Below, piece by piece: positions 8,024 to 17,667 of a stretch of DNA of 64,000 nucleotides (positions within the stretch are counted from its first letter, which is position 1; every line of letters starts with the position of its first letter). The stretch is from Aerococcus loyolae (GTDB lineage: Bacteria > Bacillota > Bacilli > Lactobacillales > Aerococcaceae). The notes beneath the pieces were generated by a model. That model was given only the letters and a program-made list of their open reading frames with translations, was not told where the DNA came from and ran no database searches. The stretch spans positions 186,001 to 250,000 of the forward strand of contig NZ_CP126958.1 of assembly GCF_002871915.2 (NCBI RefSeq), in the 5' to 3' direction. A program made the translations under genes and the position numbers.

Positions 8024-8995
8024 CTAGTTTTGCTTGACGTAGAGGGATTCACCGATGGCATTGAGCCGGTCTTCCCATTCCGCTTCACTTAATTCATGTT
8101 CTTGGACGTAGAGATTACGTGGGTGGCGGCGACATTCAGCGGAACAACCCCGTAAGTATTTATCTTCATTTTCCTTAGAAGAGAAGAATTGCTTATTGCA
8201 TTCGGGGTTGGCACAGTTAACATAGCGGTCACAAGCTTGGCCGTCATAGTGGTCTTTGGAGATGATGGTGGGGTTGACGTGGTTAATTGGAACTGAAATC
8301 CGTTCGTCGAAGACATACATCTTGCCTTCCCACAAATCGCCTTGTACTTTAGGATCTTTGCCATAGGTATCGATACCACCTTCGAGTTGGCCGACCTTAT
8401 CGCCGATACCTTCTCGTAGCATCCAACCGGAGAATTTTTCGCAGCGAACGCCACCGGTACAGTAGACGGCGACTTTTTTATCCATAAATTTTTCCTTGTT
8501 GTCTCTGACCCATTGGGGAAGTTCGCGGAAACTACGGATATCGGGGCGGATGGCGCCTTTGAAGTGGCCAAGGTCATATTCGTAATCGTTCCGGGTATCC
8601 AAGACCACCGTATCCTCATCTAAGAGGGCTTCGTGGAATTCTTCTGGTTTCAAATAGTCACCGGTGATATCCAATGGACTCAAGTCGTCATCCAAACTCA
8701 AAGACACGATTTCGTTACGAGACCGCACAAACATCTTCTTATGGGCGTAGTCATCGGCTTCGTCAATTTTGAACCAGACGTCTTCAAAACCGGGAATGGA
8801 ATGTAAGTGGTCCATATATTGGTCAGTTTGTTCCACTGTTCCTGACACCGTTCCGTTGATGCCTTCTTCACTGACCAGAATGCGGCCCCTTAAGCCAATC
8901 CGTTTACAGAAGACCAGGTGTTTCTTGGCGAATTGGTCGGGATCCTCAATATCTTGATACTTGTAATATAGTAATACGCGATAGTCTTTACTCAC
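8024..8995 (-). CDS. trhO: tRNA uridine(34) hydroxylase, rhodanese domain (TrhO)
   Basis: Oxygen-dependent formation of 5-hydroxyuridine at the tRNA wobble position. The 323-residue protein shows the TrhO order: N-terminal acylphosphatase-like domain with [10 protein letters not shown] and [17 protein letters not shown], a central rhodanese domain with the active-site loop [16 protein letters not shown], and a C-terminal region with paired CxxxC motifs ([19 protein letters not shown]). Start ATG is preceded by AGGAGGAGATTTTACGTG-like sequence. Divergent from nothing close; shares a bidirectional terminator with the upstream hypothetical gene. Confidence 0.93.
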   Translation of the reverse strand: MSKDYRVLLYYKYQDIEDPDQFAKKHLVFCKRIGLRGRILVSEEGINGTVSGTVEQTDQYMDHLHSIPGFEDVWFKIDEADDYAHKKMFVRSRNEIVSLSLDDDLSPLDITGDYLKPEEFHEALLDEDTVVLDTRNDYEYDLGHFKGAIRPDIRSFRELPQWVRDNKEKFMDKKVAVYCTGGVRCEKFSGWMLREGIGDKVGQLEGGIDTYGKDPKVQGDLWEGKMYVFDERISVPINHVNPTIISKDHYDGQACDRYVNCANPECNKQFFSSKENEDKYLRGCSAECRRHPRNLYVQEHELSEAEWEDRLNAIGESLYVKQN

Positions 8996-9152
8996 GTAAA
9001 ATCTCCTCCTTTGTAGTTGCAGGCTACAAATACTCTTATATTCACTATACTACCCAGGAGCGGGAATTACCAATTTGCTGGCTAGGTAAGGGACTTTCTG
9101 CTTTTGTTGGTTACTGTATATAGAGTTAAGACATCGCTTGGAGATTGAACTC

Positions 9153-9181
9153 AAAAAAGGCTGCGACACTTGTCACAGCCT
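9153..9181 (-). terminator. terminator of the amidase gene
   Basis: On the minus strand AGGCTGTGACAAGTGTCGCAGCCT is followed by T6. Confidence 0.85.
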
Positions 9182-9195
9182 GATTTTCTGTTTAA

Positions 9196-11778
9196 TTAAT
9201 AAACGTTATTAAAGTAAGCATCGATGGCATTAGCGGTTGCTTGAACTAATTTGTCTTGGTAATTTGAATTTCTCAAACGACTTAATTCTTGAGAGTTATC
9301 ACCAAAGCCATATTCAATCAATACTGCAGGAATATCGGTTTCACGTAAGACTGCAAAGGTATTGGATTGAACGCCACGGTTAACGGCACCAGTAGAGCCA
9401 ATCAATTGATTTTGAATTTGTTTAGCTAAGTAGGCACTATTGGTAAGCCGTTGGGCGTTGTTGTGGTAAGGGTTAATTTGAGATGGATAATTCTTAAAGT
9501 ATTGGTAGTAGTAGGTTTCAATCCCTTGGGCTGTGCCACGGTTAGCTGCGCCCATGGCATTGTGGTGCATGGAGACAAAGATGTCAGCATTAGACCCGTT
9601 AGCGATTTGGCTACGTTGGAGTAAGCCAGTATCACTGGTTCCTGGACGCGCTGAGAGTACGCGGTAACCGCGGCTTTGTAGGACCCGAGTTAATTTATCA
9701 GCTAAGTTCTTGTTCAAAGTTCCTTCGTTCACGCCGGCGTAAGCGGCACCTGACCAATTACCATGGCCTGGGTCCAATAAGACTGTCCGCACGCCATCAT
9801 AAGTTTGATTGATGTTCATCGGTTTAACCGGTGCGTTTGGAATTTGTAAGACTTGACCATGAGCTAGATAGTTACCGCTGAGGCCGTTCGCACTTCGGAG
9901 GGATTGAGGGCTGATACCAAAGGCGTTAGCAATACTATCGACACTTTCATTAGGTCCCACTGTGTAAACTAGACTGGTGGTAACAGTGCTTACTTGGTCC
10001 TTAGGAATGGTTAGGACTTGGTTAGTGTAGAGCACGTTACTACTTAAACCACTGGCTTGGCGGATGCCTTCAACCGTTACACCGTATCTTTGGGCGATGG
10101 ACCAGAGTGACTCGCCGTGGCTGACCACGTGTTGGTTAGGACCAGGAGTCTTGGTGCCGCGTTGGACGATTTGGTCGACGGGTTGCTTAGTCACTTTTTC
10201 ATCAATTTGTTGACGGTTGACTTCTTTACCGTCTTGGTAAGTAACTTCATAAGTGACAGTCTTTTCGCCATTTTCACCTTTTTGTAAGACTTTTTGGCTA
10301 CCAGCCTTGTAGTCGTTATTGTCGGTATACTTGGTTTGGAAAGGGATGCTTACTTTTTGAGTAAGAATTTTTTTCGTGGTTAAAGCCTTAGTACCAACAT
10401 GGACCACTTTATCTTCAGCCGGAACGTATTCAACTGTTTTTTCAGCCCGGTTAATTTCTTTACCAGCTTGGCTTTGGATGGTGGTTTCGACCACGCGTTT
10501 GCCGGCCTTGCCTTCTTGGACGGTTTTTTCTTGGCCTAGAGCTAATTGGTCATCAGCAACATATCTCACGCCCGGTTGGATAATGAAGGTCTTTTGAACG
10601 CTCACTGAAGTGATTTCGTCAGCTGGCTTTTCTTGGTCCTTATTGGTCTTGTCTTCCGGTGCTTTTTCTGGAGTCGGTTGACTAGTTTCGGACTTGTCCT
10701 TAGCTGTTTCTTCTGGAGTCGGTTGACTGCTTTCAGCTTTTTCCTTTTCCTTATTGTCAGCTTTGGGGCTGGCTTCAGCTGGAACTTCTTTTTCCTTCAC
10801 TAACTTTTCAGTTGGTGCTTGGTCCTTGTTCTTGGTTTCCTGAGCCTCTGAATCCTTGTTTGTATCGACGTCTTCTAATTTTTCATCAATGACACTTGGT
10901 TTGGTTTCACTTTCTGCCTTGTTTTGTTCTGGTTCAGCCTTTGCTTCAGTAATCTGTTGATTTCCCTTACCAGCGTTTTCTTCTGGCAGGGCAGTGTCAA
11001 CGGATGCAGGATTTTCTACGATGTGCCCGCTAAGACCACTTTCTGGGCTTTCCGTTTGCGGATGGCTTTGTGCGCTGTTTACACCGTCTGCTTGTGCTTG
11101 GCTTTGAGGGGTTAAGACTGTAATCTTCACATTTTCAGCCAGGTCTTTTTCAATAGCTGCCTCAGTTTCTGCTGGGCTTAAGTCAGCACTGGCTTGGTCT
11201 TGATTTTGACCGCTGGCTGGGGACTTTTGTGCGCTAGTTTCACTGGTGGTTGCTGGGCTAACTGCTTTAGCTGATTGAGTTCCACCATTATTTTGGCTAA
11301 GTGGGGAGAGGACCCCAGTTAATAAGTCACCAGTAAAGATTAGGTGGATATTGCCTAAATGGTTAGCTTGAGCCAAGCTGTTGAGGTCTTGACCAGTCGC
11401 TTCAGCGAGTACGCTGAGAGTATCTCCCCATTGAACAACGTAAGCTTGGTAGCCGGCTGCTTGTTGGCGGGCGATTTCAGCCTTGACTTGGTCAACGCTA
11501 TTCTTGGTCCAAGTTCCTTTAATACGCTTGAGCGCATCTTGACTAGCTTGCTTGATTTGTCCATTTTCACTCAGTTTATCCTTACCAGCAAAGTCAGAAC
11601 TGGAAAAGTTTTTAATTCCTTGATTGGCCAGGGTGTTGACATTGGCTCTGACTTCTTCATTACCTAATGAAACCGCACCTAGTGAGCCGGCTAGGAGTAA
11701 ACTAGCGATCACCCATTTACCTTTTGATTTGTGCATTGTTTTTTTAGATTTTTTCTCTTGGAAAAAATTGCCTTTCAT
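9196..11778 (-). CDS. LysM/G5-domain N-acetylmuramoyl-L-alanine amidase
   Basis: Secreted peptidoglycan hydrolase of 860 residues. An N-terminal basic stretch and hydrophobic helix (KGKWVIASLLLAGSLGAVSLG, given here in part) form a signal peptide. Then follow a LysM domain (about 110-155, YVVQWGDTLSVLAEATG), a long acidic Ser/Thr/Pro/Glu/Lys-rich linker (about 160-390) with a short SQPTPEETAKDKSE repeat, two G5-like domains (about 392-545), two more LysM domains (about 550-655, HVVSHGESLWSIAQRYG and YTVGPNESVDSIANAFG) and a C-terminal Amidase_3 domain with zinc motifs LLDPGHG, NEGTLN, SMHHNA and LIEYGFGDN. LysM and G5 bind the glycan; the zinc amidase cuts stem peptides. No LPXTG signal. The start follows AAAGGAGTATCAGC. 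Likely role: cell separation or turnover. Confidence 0.93.
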   Translation of the reverse strand: MKGNFFQEKKSKKTMHKSKGKWVIASLLLAGSLGAVSLGNEEVRANVNTLANQGIKNFSSSDFAGKDKLSENGQIKQASQDALKRIKGTWTKNSVDQVKAEIARQQAAGYQAYVVQWGDTLSVLAEATGQDLNSLAQANHLGNIHLIFTGDLLTGVLSPLSQNNGGTQSAKAVSPATTSETSAQKSPASGQNQDQASADLSPAETEAAIEKDLAENVKITVLTPQSQAQADGVNSAQSHPQTESPESGLSGHIVENPASVDTALPEENAGKGNQQITEAKAEPEQNKAESETKPSVIDEKLEDVDTNKDSEAQETKNKDQAPTEKLVKEKEVPAEASPKADNKEKEKAESSQPTPEETAKDKSETSQPTPEKAPEDKTNKDQEKPADEITSVSVQKTFIIQPGVRYVADDQLALGQEKTVQEGKAGKRVVETTIQSQAGKEINRAEKTVEYVPAEDKVVHVGTKALTTKKILTQKVSIPFQTKYTDNNDYKAGSQKVLQKGENGEKTVTYEVTYQDGKEVNRQQIDEKVTKQPVDQIVQRGTKTPGPNQHVVSHGESLWSIAQRYGVTVEGIRQASGLSSNVLYTNQVLTIPKDQVSTVTTSLVYTVGPNESVDSIANAFGISPQSLRSANGLSGNYLAHGQVLQIPNAPVKPMNINQTYDGVRTVLLDPGHGNWSGAAYAGVNEGTLNKNLADKLTRVLQSRGYRVLSARPGTSDTGLLQRSQIANGSNADIFVSMHHNAMGAANRGTAQGIETYYYQYFKNYPSQINPYHNNAQRLTNSAYLAKQIQNQLIGSTGAVNRGVQSNTFAVLRETDIPAVLIEYGFGDNSQELSRLRNSNYQDKLVQATANAIDAYFNNVY

Positions 11779-12077
11779 GCTGATACTCCTTTTATGATTG
11801 TTTATTATCTTGTTTTTTAAAGTTTAAATCTTTTTAAAATTGGTTAGACAAATAATATTGTAACAGGAATTTTAAAAATGTTCATTAAAATACGAAGAAA
11901 TTCAGTAAAACACGAAGAATTTCACTGATTTTGTTTTTTTATCAGCTAATAAAATCGCTTGGCTTTTATAAAAAGGCTTGCTTGAATGAGTCATTGCTGG
12001 GGGTTTATTTCGTGTGATTATGAGGAAATATGCTATGATAACCTTGATTGTATTAGTGAAAAAGAAAAGAGGTATTT
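11779..12077. other. intergenic region between amidase and kdgT-like genes
   Basis: About 300 bases, AT-rich. It contains two tandem 20-nt direct repeats (11886-11925, core ACGAAGAA..TTCA) lying two helical turns apart, a TGTAAC that could be half a WalR-type box near 11857, and divergent start regions. No gene was seen. Confidence 0.4.
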
Positions 12078-13049
12078 ATGTTAAAACGAATTGCTAAAAT
12101 TCCAGCGGGGACTTTCTTAGTACCAATGATTATTTCCATGTTATTGATTTCTTTCTTCCCCGGAATGTATGATGTTTTTGGTGGAACGACGCAGGCGGCT
12201 TTCCAGAATGGAACCAGTGTGGTGATTGGCTTCCTGGTTTTTGCGGCGGGAACGACCTTGGACTTTAAGAAAATTGGCCCCCTACTTAAGCGGCACTTAC
12301 CCATGGTTATTTTCAAATTGATTTTATCGACCCTGTATATTTTGGCTTTCTACTGGCTCTTTGGTCTTGAAGGGATTTGGGGGATTAACCTCTTAACTTT
12401 TGCCTGTGTCATCTACTCTTTAAATCCAGCTGTGGCTTTAGCTATCCATAGTGAATATGGTGACCAGCAATTTGGTGCTGTTTATGGCATTTATGGGATC
12501 TTGGGAATGTCTTTTACCCCATTAATCCTACTTAGTGTCCTTACCGCGAGTGGGGGAGGTAGCGCCGGTATTGACTGGAACCCAATTATATCGATCTTTA
12601 TCCCGCTGATTATTGGAGCCCTACTAGGAAATGTTGATCCTGATTTTGCGGATTTCTTCTCACCTCTAATTGGTAAGTTGCTCCCCTTTCTAGGTTGGAA
12701 TTTAGGGGTGGGAATGAACTTGATGGATGCTGTTTCTTCGGGTTTATCTGGTTTAGTAATGGCAGGGCTCTTTATGGTCTTGATGTTGCCTTTAATTCTA
12801 TTTGATAAGTATGTGACTAAGGTCAATGATGGCGTAGACGGTGTGGCTATTTGGAATGTAGCGGGGATGTCAGTGGCTAACCCGGCCATTATTGGAGCCG
12901 CCTTACCTACTGCTTTTGCCAATCAAGTGACCTCGGCGACCGCCATCGTGATGATGGTATGTATTATTACTTCTCTCGCTTCACCAGCCCTAGCTCAAAA
13001 GCTTTCCAAGGAAAGCGAAGTCGAACGCTTAGAGAGAGAACTGTCTTAA
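12078..13049 (+). CDS. 2-keto-3-deoxygluconate permease family transporter
   Basis: A 323-residue membrane protein with about ten helices that matches the KdgT family: N-terminal IAKIPAGTFLVPM, FAAGTTLDFKKIG, and C-terminal NDGVDGVAIWNVAGMSVANPAIIGAA are family signatures. KdgT imports 2-keto-3-deoxygluconate by proton symport. No KDG kinase or aldolase genes are near, so the true substrate may be another sugar acid. Start follows AAAAGAGGTATTT. Single gene with a strong terminator. Confidence 0.85.
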   Translation: MLKRIAKIPAGTFLVPMIISMLLISFFPGMYDVFGGTTQAAFQNGTSVVIGFLVFAAGTTLDFKKIGPLLKRHLPMVIFKLILSTLYILAFYWLFGLEGIWGINLLTFACVIYSLNPAVALAIHSEYGDQQFGAVYGIYGILGMSFTPLILLSVLTASGGGSAGIDWNPIISIFIPLIIGALLGNVDPDFADFFSPLIGKLLPFLGWNLGVGMNLMDAVSSGLSGLVMAGLFMVLMLPLILFDKYVTKVNDGVDGVAIWNVAGMSVANPAIIGAALPTAFANQVTSATAIVMMVCIITSLASPALAQKLSKESEVERLERELS

Positions 13050-13071
13050 GAATTATTAGGAAAGAAAATAG

Positions 13072-13121
13072 AAAAAGCACTTAAATAGCGCTACTTAGAA
13101 GCGGCTATTTAAGTGCTTTTT
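13072..13121 (+). terminator. terminator after kdgT-like gene
   Basis: AAAAAGCACTTAAATAGC and GCTATTTAAGTGCTTTTT form a long stem with T run. Confidence 0.9.
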
Positions 13122-13276
13122 GTGAGTTTAGAAGCTAACTTTTAAAGGATTGGATGCTGATGATCGCATTTGCTGATCACAGAATATAAAAATTAAGGGC
13201 TTGTATCTGGAATAAAAAAATATATAATAGACCTATTGAAAATTACTTATTATTAGTAAGTGAAAGGGTGACATTG

Positions 13277-14590
13277 ATGTTCGATTTATTGGCATTGATT
13301 ACGATTTTATTATTATTCTTAGTGTTACGCTGGCAGGCGGGTCAGGGAAAATCCTTTACGGTCCGGGTCTTAACGGCGACCTTTTTAGGGATCGGTGCTG
13401 GCCTAGTCTTTGCAGGTCATACTAGTTATGTCGGAGCGATTGGGACCATCTATGCCCATTTATTGAAGGCGATTGTGGTACCGGTTCTGTTTTTCTCCAT
13501 TATTTCCACGGTTTCTTCATTAGGCAACCTAAAAACCTTAACCACAATTGGGGCCAAGACCATTGGCGTGCTTTCCTTGCATAATGTTTTAGCCTCAGTG
13601 ACCACCATTGTTGTGGCTTTGACCTTAGGGGTAGGGCGTAACGCCCACATTGACCTCCCCAGCAATGTGGAAGTCAAGGAAGTTCCGAGCCTTACTCAAG
13701 CGGTGATTAATTTCTTCCCACAAAATATTATTGAAGATGCGGCCAATAATCGGGTGATTCCCATTATCGTCTTTTCCTTATTTGTTGGCATTGCTATTCT
13801 TACTTATCAGAACAAGGCAGAAATCAAGGCCTTTACTGAATTTATCGATGCTGGCCACCAAGTGATTTTTAAGGTAGCGGCTTTGATTACCCGCTTTACT
13901 CCTTATGCCGTTTTAGCGCTTTTAACGGACAAGGTAGGTGGCTTGAACTTAGCTTCCCTAGGCTCTCTATTATTAGCCTTGGCGACTCTCTACCTGGTCA
14001 CTCTCTTCCATTCTTCAGTCACAACAGGAGCGATTATTGGCCTCTTGGGACGTCTTAATCCCTGGATTTATTTAAAACGCTTCTTCTCAGTATGGATGAT
14101 CGCTTTTTCTACCCAAAGTTCAGTAGGCTCGGTTCCTGCTAATGTCAGTGCCCAAAAGGAGATGGGGGTTCCCGAACATATCGCCTCCTTTACTTCCTCT
14201 ATTGGGACCACCTTTGGCATGCCAGGCTGTGCTGCCGCTTGGCCAGTCCTCTTAGCCATCTTTACCATTAACGCTTTGGGATTGGACTTTGGCTTGGTTG
14301 ATTATCTTTATATGGTGGTAGTTGCTCTCTTGGTATCAGCAGGGACAGTCGGAGTTCCCGGTACAGCGACCATTACCGCAACCGCTATGTTTACCGCTAT
14401 TGGCCTCCCGGTAGAAATGATTATTGTATTAACTCCAATTTCAGCCGTTGCCGATATGGCTAGAACCGCAACCAATGTCACCGCTTCAGGGTCGACCGGA
14501 CTTTTGGTTGCCCGCTTTGAAAAGGTCTTAAACCTTGACCAATATTATGAAAATGAAGGGCAAAAAAATAAGGCTTACGCTAATTCATAA
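13277..14590 (+). CDS. dicarboxylate/amino acid:cation symporter (DAACS)
   Basis: A 437-residue sodium- or proton-coupled symporter of the SDF (glutamate/aspartate/cystine/C4-dicarboxylate) family. Re-entrant loop motifs are clear: STQSSVGSVPANV (HP1), GTTFGMPGCAAAWPVLLA, and the HP2/TM8 parts GTVGVPGTATITATAM and DMARTATNVTAS. The start at ATG 13277 follows GAAAGGGTGACATTG; the GTG at 13268 is part of that ribosome site. It has eight helices plus loops, as expected. The TcyP-like wording suggests cystine or acidic amino acid uptake, but substrate cannot be fixed from motifs. A second, distinct member is encoded at 17668-18876. Confidence 0.88.
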   Translation: MFDLLALITILLLFLVLRWQAGQGKSFTVRVLTATFLGIGAGLVFAGHTSYVGAIGTIYAHLLKAIVVPVLFFSIISTVSSLGNLKTLTTIGAKTIGVLSLHNVLASVTTIVVALTLGVGRNAHIDLPSNVEVKEVPSLTQAVINFFPQNIIEDAANNRVIPIIVFSLFVGIAILTYQNKAEIKAFTEFIDAGHQVIFKVAALITRFTPYAVLALLTDKVGGLNLASLGSLLLALATLYLVTLFHSSVTTGAIIGLLGRLNPWIYLKRFFSVWMIAFSTQSSVGSVPANVSAQKEMGVPEHIASFTSSIGTTFGMPGCAAAWPVLLAIFTINALGLDFGLVDYLYMVVVALLVSAGTVGVPGTATITATAMFTAIGLPVEMIIVLTPISAVADMARTATNVTASGSTGLLVARFEKVLNLDQYYENEGQKNKAYANS

Positions 14591-14606
14591 CTAATGACTC
14601 AAAAGT

Positions 14607-14654
14607 AAAAAGAGTGTGCTTAGTCCACTTGGAATGGACTAGACACACTCTTTT
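14607..14654. terminator. bidirectional terminator
   Basis: AAAAGAGTGTG..TAGTCCA pairs with TGGACTA..CACACTCTTTT between convergent genes. Confidence 0.9.
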
Positions 14655-14660
14655 CTTTGA

Positions 14661-15101
14661 TTATTGGTTAATTTCGCGTCGGTTTTCCACGACCAGGTTG
14701 CCTAAGAAGCGGTAGAGCGGCAAGATGTCAGTCTGCTTAGGAAATTCAAAGGTCAAGCTTTGGGTGTCTTCCTCACGGGGACGGCGGTAAATGTTATTGA
14801 GATAAGTGATGGTAATTTCACTATCATCAAAGGCCAACCCGGCACTCTCCATTTCCACATCAACGATATGGCTGAGATAAAGAGAACGGAAAGCAGTTTT
14901 CTTCCCGCTAGCGCCTTGTTTATCCACTAAGATAATACGGATATTAGTAAAAATGATAGCGTCCCGGACCAATTGGTAGCCAGAATAAATTTCTTCATCT
15001 TTAAAGAGAAAATCGCCATATTCCTCGTTGAGTTCGTTTTGATCCTTTTGGGAAAAGTTTCCCAGGGCCCCTTGCATTAAGTTATTCAAATTAAAAGCCA
15101 T
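14661..15101 (-). CDS. PH domain-containing protein
   Basis: A 146-residue soluble protein with a bacterial pleckstrin-homology-like fold: motifs GDFLFKDEEIYSGYQLVRDAIIFTN (quoted in part: YSGYQLVRDAIIFTNIRI) and a conserved KQGASGKKTAFRSLYLSHI stretch are typical of the bPH_1 (formerly DUF1696) family. Function of such proteins is not established. I place the start at the ATG at 15101, since AAGGAG precedes it by nine bases; an in-frame ATG at 15119 lies upstream of that site. Confidence 0.8.
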   Translation of the reverse strand: MAFNLNNLMQGALGNFSQKDQNELNEEYGDFLFKDEEIYSGYQLVRDAIIFTNIRIILVDKQGASGKKTAFRSLYLSHIVDVEMESAGLAFDDSEITITYLNNIYRRPREEDTQSLTFEFPKQTDILPLYRFLGNLVVENRREINQ

Positions 15102-15179
15102 CCAATCATACTCCTTCACAGATTATTTATCTCATCCTAACACAGTCCGGTCGGGAGAGGAAGAAATTGCCCTTTGTAG

Positions 15180-15229
15180 AAAAAAAGACCGCCAAAGCTT
15201 AGCAGATTGAAGCTAAACTTTAGCGGCCT
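15180..15229 (-). terminator. terminator of brnQ (first copy)
   Basis: Minus-strand GGCCGCTAAAGTTTAGC pairs with GCTAAGCTTTGGCGGTC, followed by T7. Confidence 0.85.
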
Positions 15230-15243
15230 AGATTAATTAAGTA

Positions 15244-16563
15244 TTAATTGCTTGCTGACTCTTTATTTTTCATGGCAGCGTAGAGACTGAAGGCGCCAGC
15301 GACTAATAATGCTGGCAAGAGCCATTCTAAACCCAGTTGACTAAGAGGAAGCTGGTAAGTGAATTGGGCGAGTGGGCCAAAGAGGTTTTCGAGCACGCCT
15401 AAGCCAGTGCCAGCCAAGGCTTGAACCAACCCCACAGCCCCGGCGCCAATAACAGCTCCCGTATAGGTTAGGTCGTAGCTGATTTTTCTGTCAAAGACGG
15501 AGAAGAGGATCAGCACCATGAAAATAGGATAGATGGTAGTTAAGACAAAGGAAGCCAGGTAAATGATTTGGTTAGTTCCTAAGAGAGAAATCAAAAATTC
15601 AATGGCGACAGCTACCAGGGTGATGGCTTGGTAGGACCAGCGTCCCTTGGAGACTTCCACAAAGAAGTTGCTAAAGGCAGAGGTGAGTCCAATAGCGGTG
15701 GTTAGACAAGCGAGGGCTACACAAATTCCCATAATTAAGTGCCCCCATTGCCCTAGGATCGCGGTCACTGTGCCGTTGAAACTAGCGGTCCGGTCAACAT
15801 TTGCGCCCATCAAGCTGGAAACCGTTGAACCTGCGTAAGTTAGGGAGAGGTAAACCACAGCTAAGAGAACAAAGGCAACCAGTCCAACTAAGGCGCCGGC
15901 TTTTATTTGTGTCTTCTTGTCACTGTAGCCGCGAGCCCTTAATTCTGACATGACGATGCTAGCCATTAAAGAGGCCCCTAGAGCATCCATGGTTTGATAG
16001 CCTTCTTTAAAGCCATAGGCGAAGGTTTGGTCAATTTGACTGGGAGCTGCAGCTGCTGGCGGATTGAATAGGGTAACCAGGACTAAGAAAAAGAGAATAA
16101 TTAGAATTCCGGGGGTAAGATATTTACCGATATTATTGATTACTTTACTTGGATTTAAGGCCAGGTAAGCGGTCAAAGCAAAGAAAACCAGACTGCTTAG
16201 CCAAATCGGAATATTGGGCCAAAGCGACTGGATAAAGACCTCATGGGTGGTTGCTCCAGTCCGAGGTACTGAAAAGAGCGGGCCGATTAAGATAATGGCG
16301 ATTCCGGCTAGTACAGTCCCAAATTGAGGGTGGATCCGCTTACCCAGGTCGTTGGCCCGACCGCCCAGGTAGATAGTAACTAATACCCCTAAGATTGGAA
16401 AGAAGGGGTCAGAGGTGAGAAAGCCCAGGGCAGCACTCAGCCAACTTTCCCCACTGACGATCCCTAGGTAAGGAGGAAAGATTAAATTCCCAGCGCCAAA
16501 AAAGATCGCAAAGAGGGCAAAGCCGATAATTAAAATGTCTTTGGTTTTTATTGTCATGATCAT
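15244..16563 (-). CDS. brnQ: branched-chain amino acid transport system II carrier protein
   Basis: Sodium- or proton-coupled uptake of Leu, Ile and Val. The 439-residue protein has about twelve helices and the BrnQ signatures FAIFFGAGNLIFPP near the N-terminus, GPLFSVPRTGATTHE, and GYQTMDALGASLMASIV. ATGs at 16563 and 16557 are both possible, with AAAGAGAA upstream. Monocistronic with a hairpin terminator. A second BrnQ paralogue lies at 28490-29839; the two share fold and motifs but differ widely in sequence. Confidence 0.92.
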   Translation of the reverse strand: MIMTIKTKDILIIGFALFAIFFGAGNLIFPPYLGIVSGESWLSAALGFLTSDPFFPILGVLVTIYLGGRANDLGKRIHPQFGTVLAGIAIILIGPLFSVPRTGATTHEVFIQSLWPNIPIWLSSLVFFALTAYLALNPSKVINNIGKYLTPGILIILFFLVLVTLFNPPAAAAPSQIDQTFAYGFKEGYQTMDALGASLMASIVMSELRARGYSDKKTQIKAGALVGLVAFVLLAVVYLSLTYAGSTVSSLMGANVDRTASFNGTVTAILGQWGHLIMGICVALACLTTAIGLTSAFSNFFVEVSKGRWSYQAITLVAVAIEFLISLLGTNQIIYLASFVLTTIYPIFMVLILFSVFDRKISYDLTYTGAVIGAGAVGLVQALAGTGLGVLENLFGPLAQFTYQLPLSQLGLEWLLPALLVAGAFSLYAAMKNKESASN

Positions 16564-16890
16564 TTCTCTTTCTGTCTATTTCGTGCTTATTTTTCTCTAT
16601 AATCAAATCAATAGGACATATAATAGCATAAAATTGTTCCCTTGCGACAAAGGAATCAGTAAGCTGGGCAAGTTTTTATAGGAAAACAGCAGATTCAAAA
16701 GTTTACTTAGTCGGGCTTTGTTTTTATTAAAAGCAGGAAAAAATGCGACCCGGATATTTACCTAAAAGACTTGTCAACTGGGGGCAATTTGTTTATATTG
16801 GCTAGTAATGATTAATCGTGTCTGAATAGAAAGGGGTTTTTAGTCCAGGCAGATTGTTGGGACAATGATAGGGAGAAAGGAAGAAAGTTT
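16564..16890. other. divergent intergenic region
   Basis: About 330 AT-rich bases between brnQ and the DUF554 gene. It should hold both promoters; I see no RNA gene or repeat. Confidence 0.4.
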
Positions 16891-17595
16891 ATGGCAATAA
16901 CGGGCGCATTGGTGAATGCTGGCTTAATTTTACTAGCTGGTGTCTTGGGGAGATTCTTTGGGCATTTTATCCAGGATGATTTGGCTAAGGCTATTAATCA
17001 GGTCTTGGGTCTGTCGGTGGTTTTGATCGCTATTCAAGGCGCCTTGACCACTAAGAGTATTATCATTGTAATTTTATCCATGGTGGTTGGGATCATTATA
17101 GGCCAGCTGATGGATATTGATGGCCGGCTTAACCGCTGGGGCAATCGGATTCAAAGTCGGCTTGCAGGTCCAGACCCTGAGTCGCAATTTGCTGAAGGAT
17201 TAGTTACAGCGGTTTTGATTACTTGTGTCGGTGCCATGGGTATTGTAGGAGCCATCCAATCTGGTTTATACCAAGACCATGCCACCTTATTTGCGAAATC
17301 GATTTTAGATTTTATTATTGTACTCATCCTAGGGGCAACTTATGGGATGAGTCCAGCCTTTGCCAGTCTACCGATTCTCTTTTATGAAGGAGGCATTGCG
17401 CTTTTAGCTCAGTGGCTAGCCCCTTACTTACCGGAAGCCTCCCTCAACGAGTTATCGGCGGTTGGGTCACTTCTGATCGGGGTGATTGGCCTTAGTCTTT
17501 TTGGGGTCAAAGATTTCAAAGTCTCTAACATGTTGCCAGCTACCTTCATCCCCCTTATCCTGGTTCCGCTTTTTCAATATTTGGACTTATATTAA
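16891..17595 (+). CDS. DUF554 family membrane protein
   Basis: A 234-residue protein with about seven helices. It shows the DUF554 (YdfK/YqgA-like) pattern: GALVNAGLILLAGVLGRFFG at the start, GIIIGQLMDIDGRLNRWG, LVTAVLITCVGAMGIVGAIQSGL, and GVIGLSLFGVKDFKVSNMLPA at the end. Members are predicted transporters of unknown substrate. Start follows GAGAAAGGAAGAAAGTTT. Single gene ending at a shared terminator. Confidence 0.9.
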   Translation: MAITGALVNAGLILLAGVLGRFFGHFIQDDLAKAINQVLGLSVVLIAIQGALTTKSIIIVILSMVVGIIIGQLMDIDGRLNRWGNRIQSRLAGPDPESQFAEGLVTAVLITCVGAMGIVGAIQSGLYQDHATLFAKSILDFIIVLILGATYGMSPAFASLPILFYEGGIALLAQWLAPYLPEASLNELSAVGSLLIGVIGLSLFGVKDFKVSNMLPATFIPLILVPLFQYLDLY

Positions 17596-17597
17596 GC

Positions 17598-17638
17598 AAA
17601 AATGCTTCCGCTAGCATTTAGACTGCGGAAGCATTTTT
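17598..17638. terminator. bidirectional terminator
   Basis: AAAAATGCTTCCGC and GCGGAAGCATTTTT form a strong hairpin between convergent genes. Confidence 0.92.
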
Positions 17639-17667
17639 AAATTATATTCCAAATGTCTTATGACAAA

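Noticed and set aside
9426..11667. Extra ORFs within the amidase gene
   Set aside because: Repetitive low-complexity codons of the linker leave other frames open by chance.
12053..12316. Antisense ORFs such as those opposite the KdgT-like, GroEL, GNAT and MtlA genes
   Set aside because: They mirror real genes in the opposite strand, have no ribosome sites and show composition expected of shadow frames.
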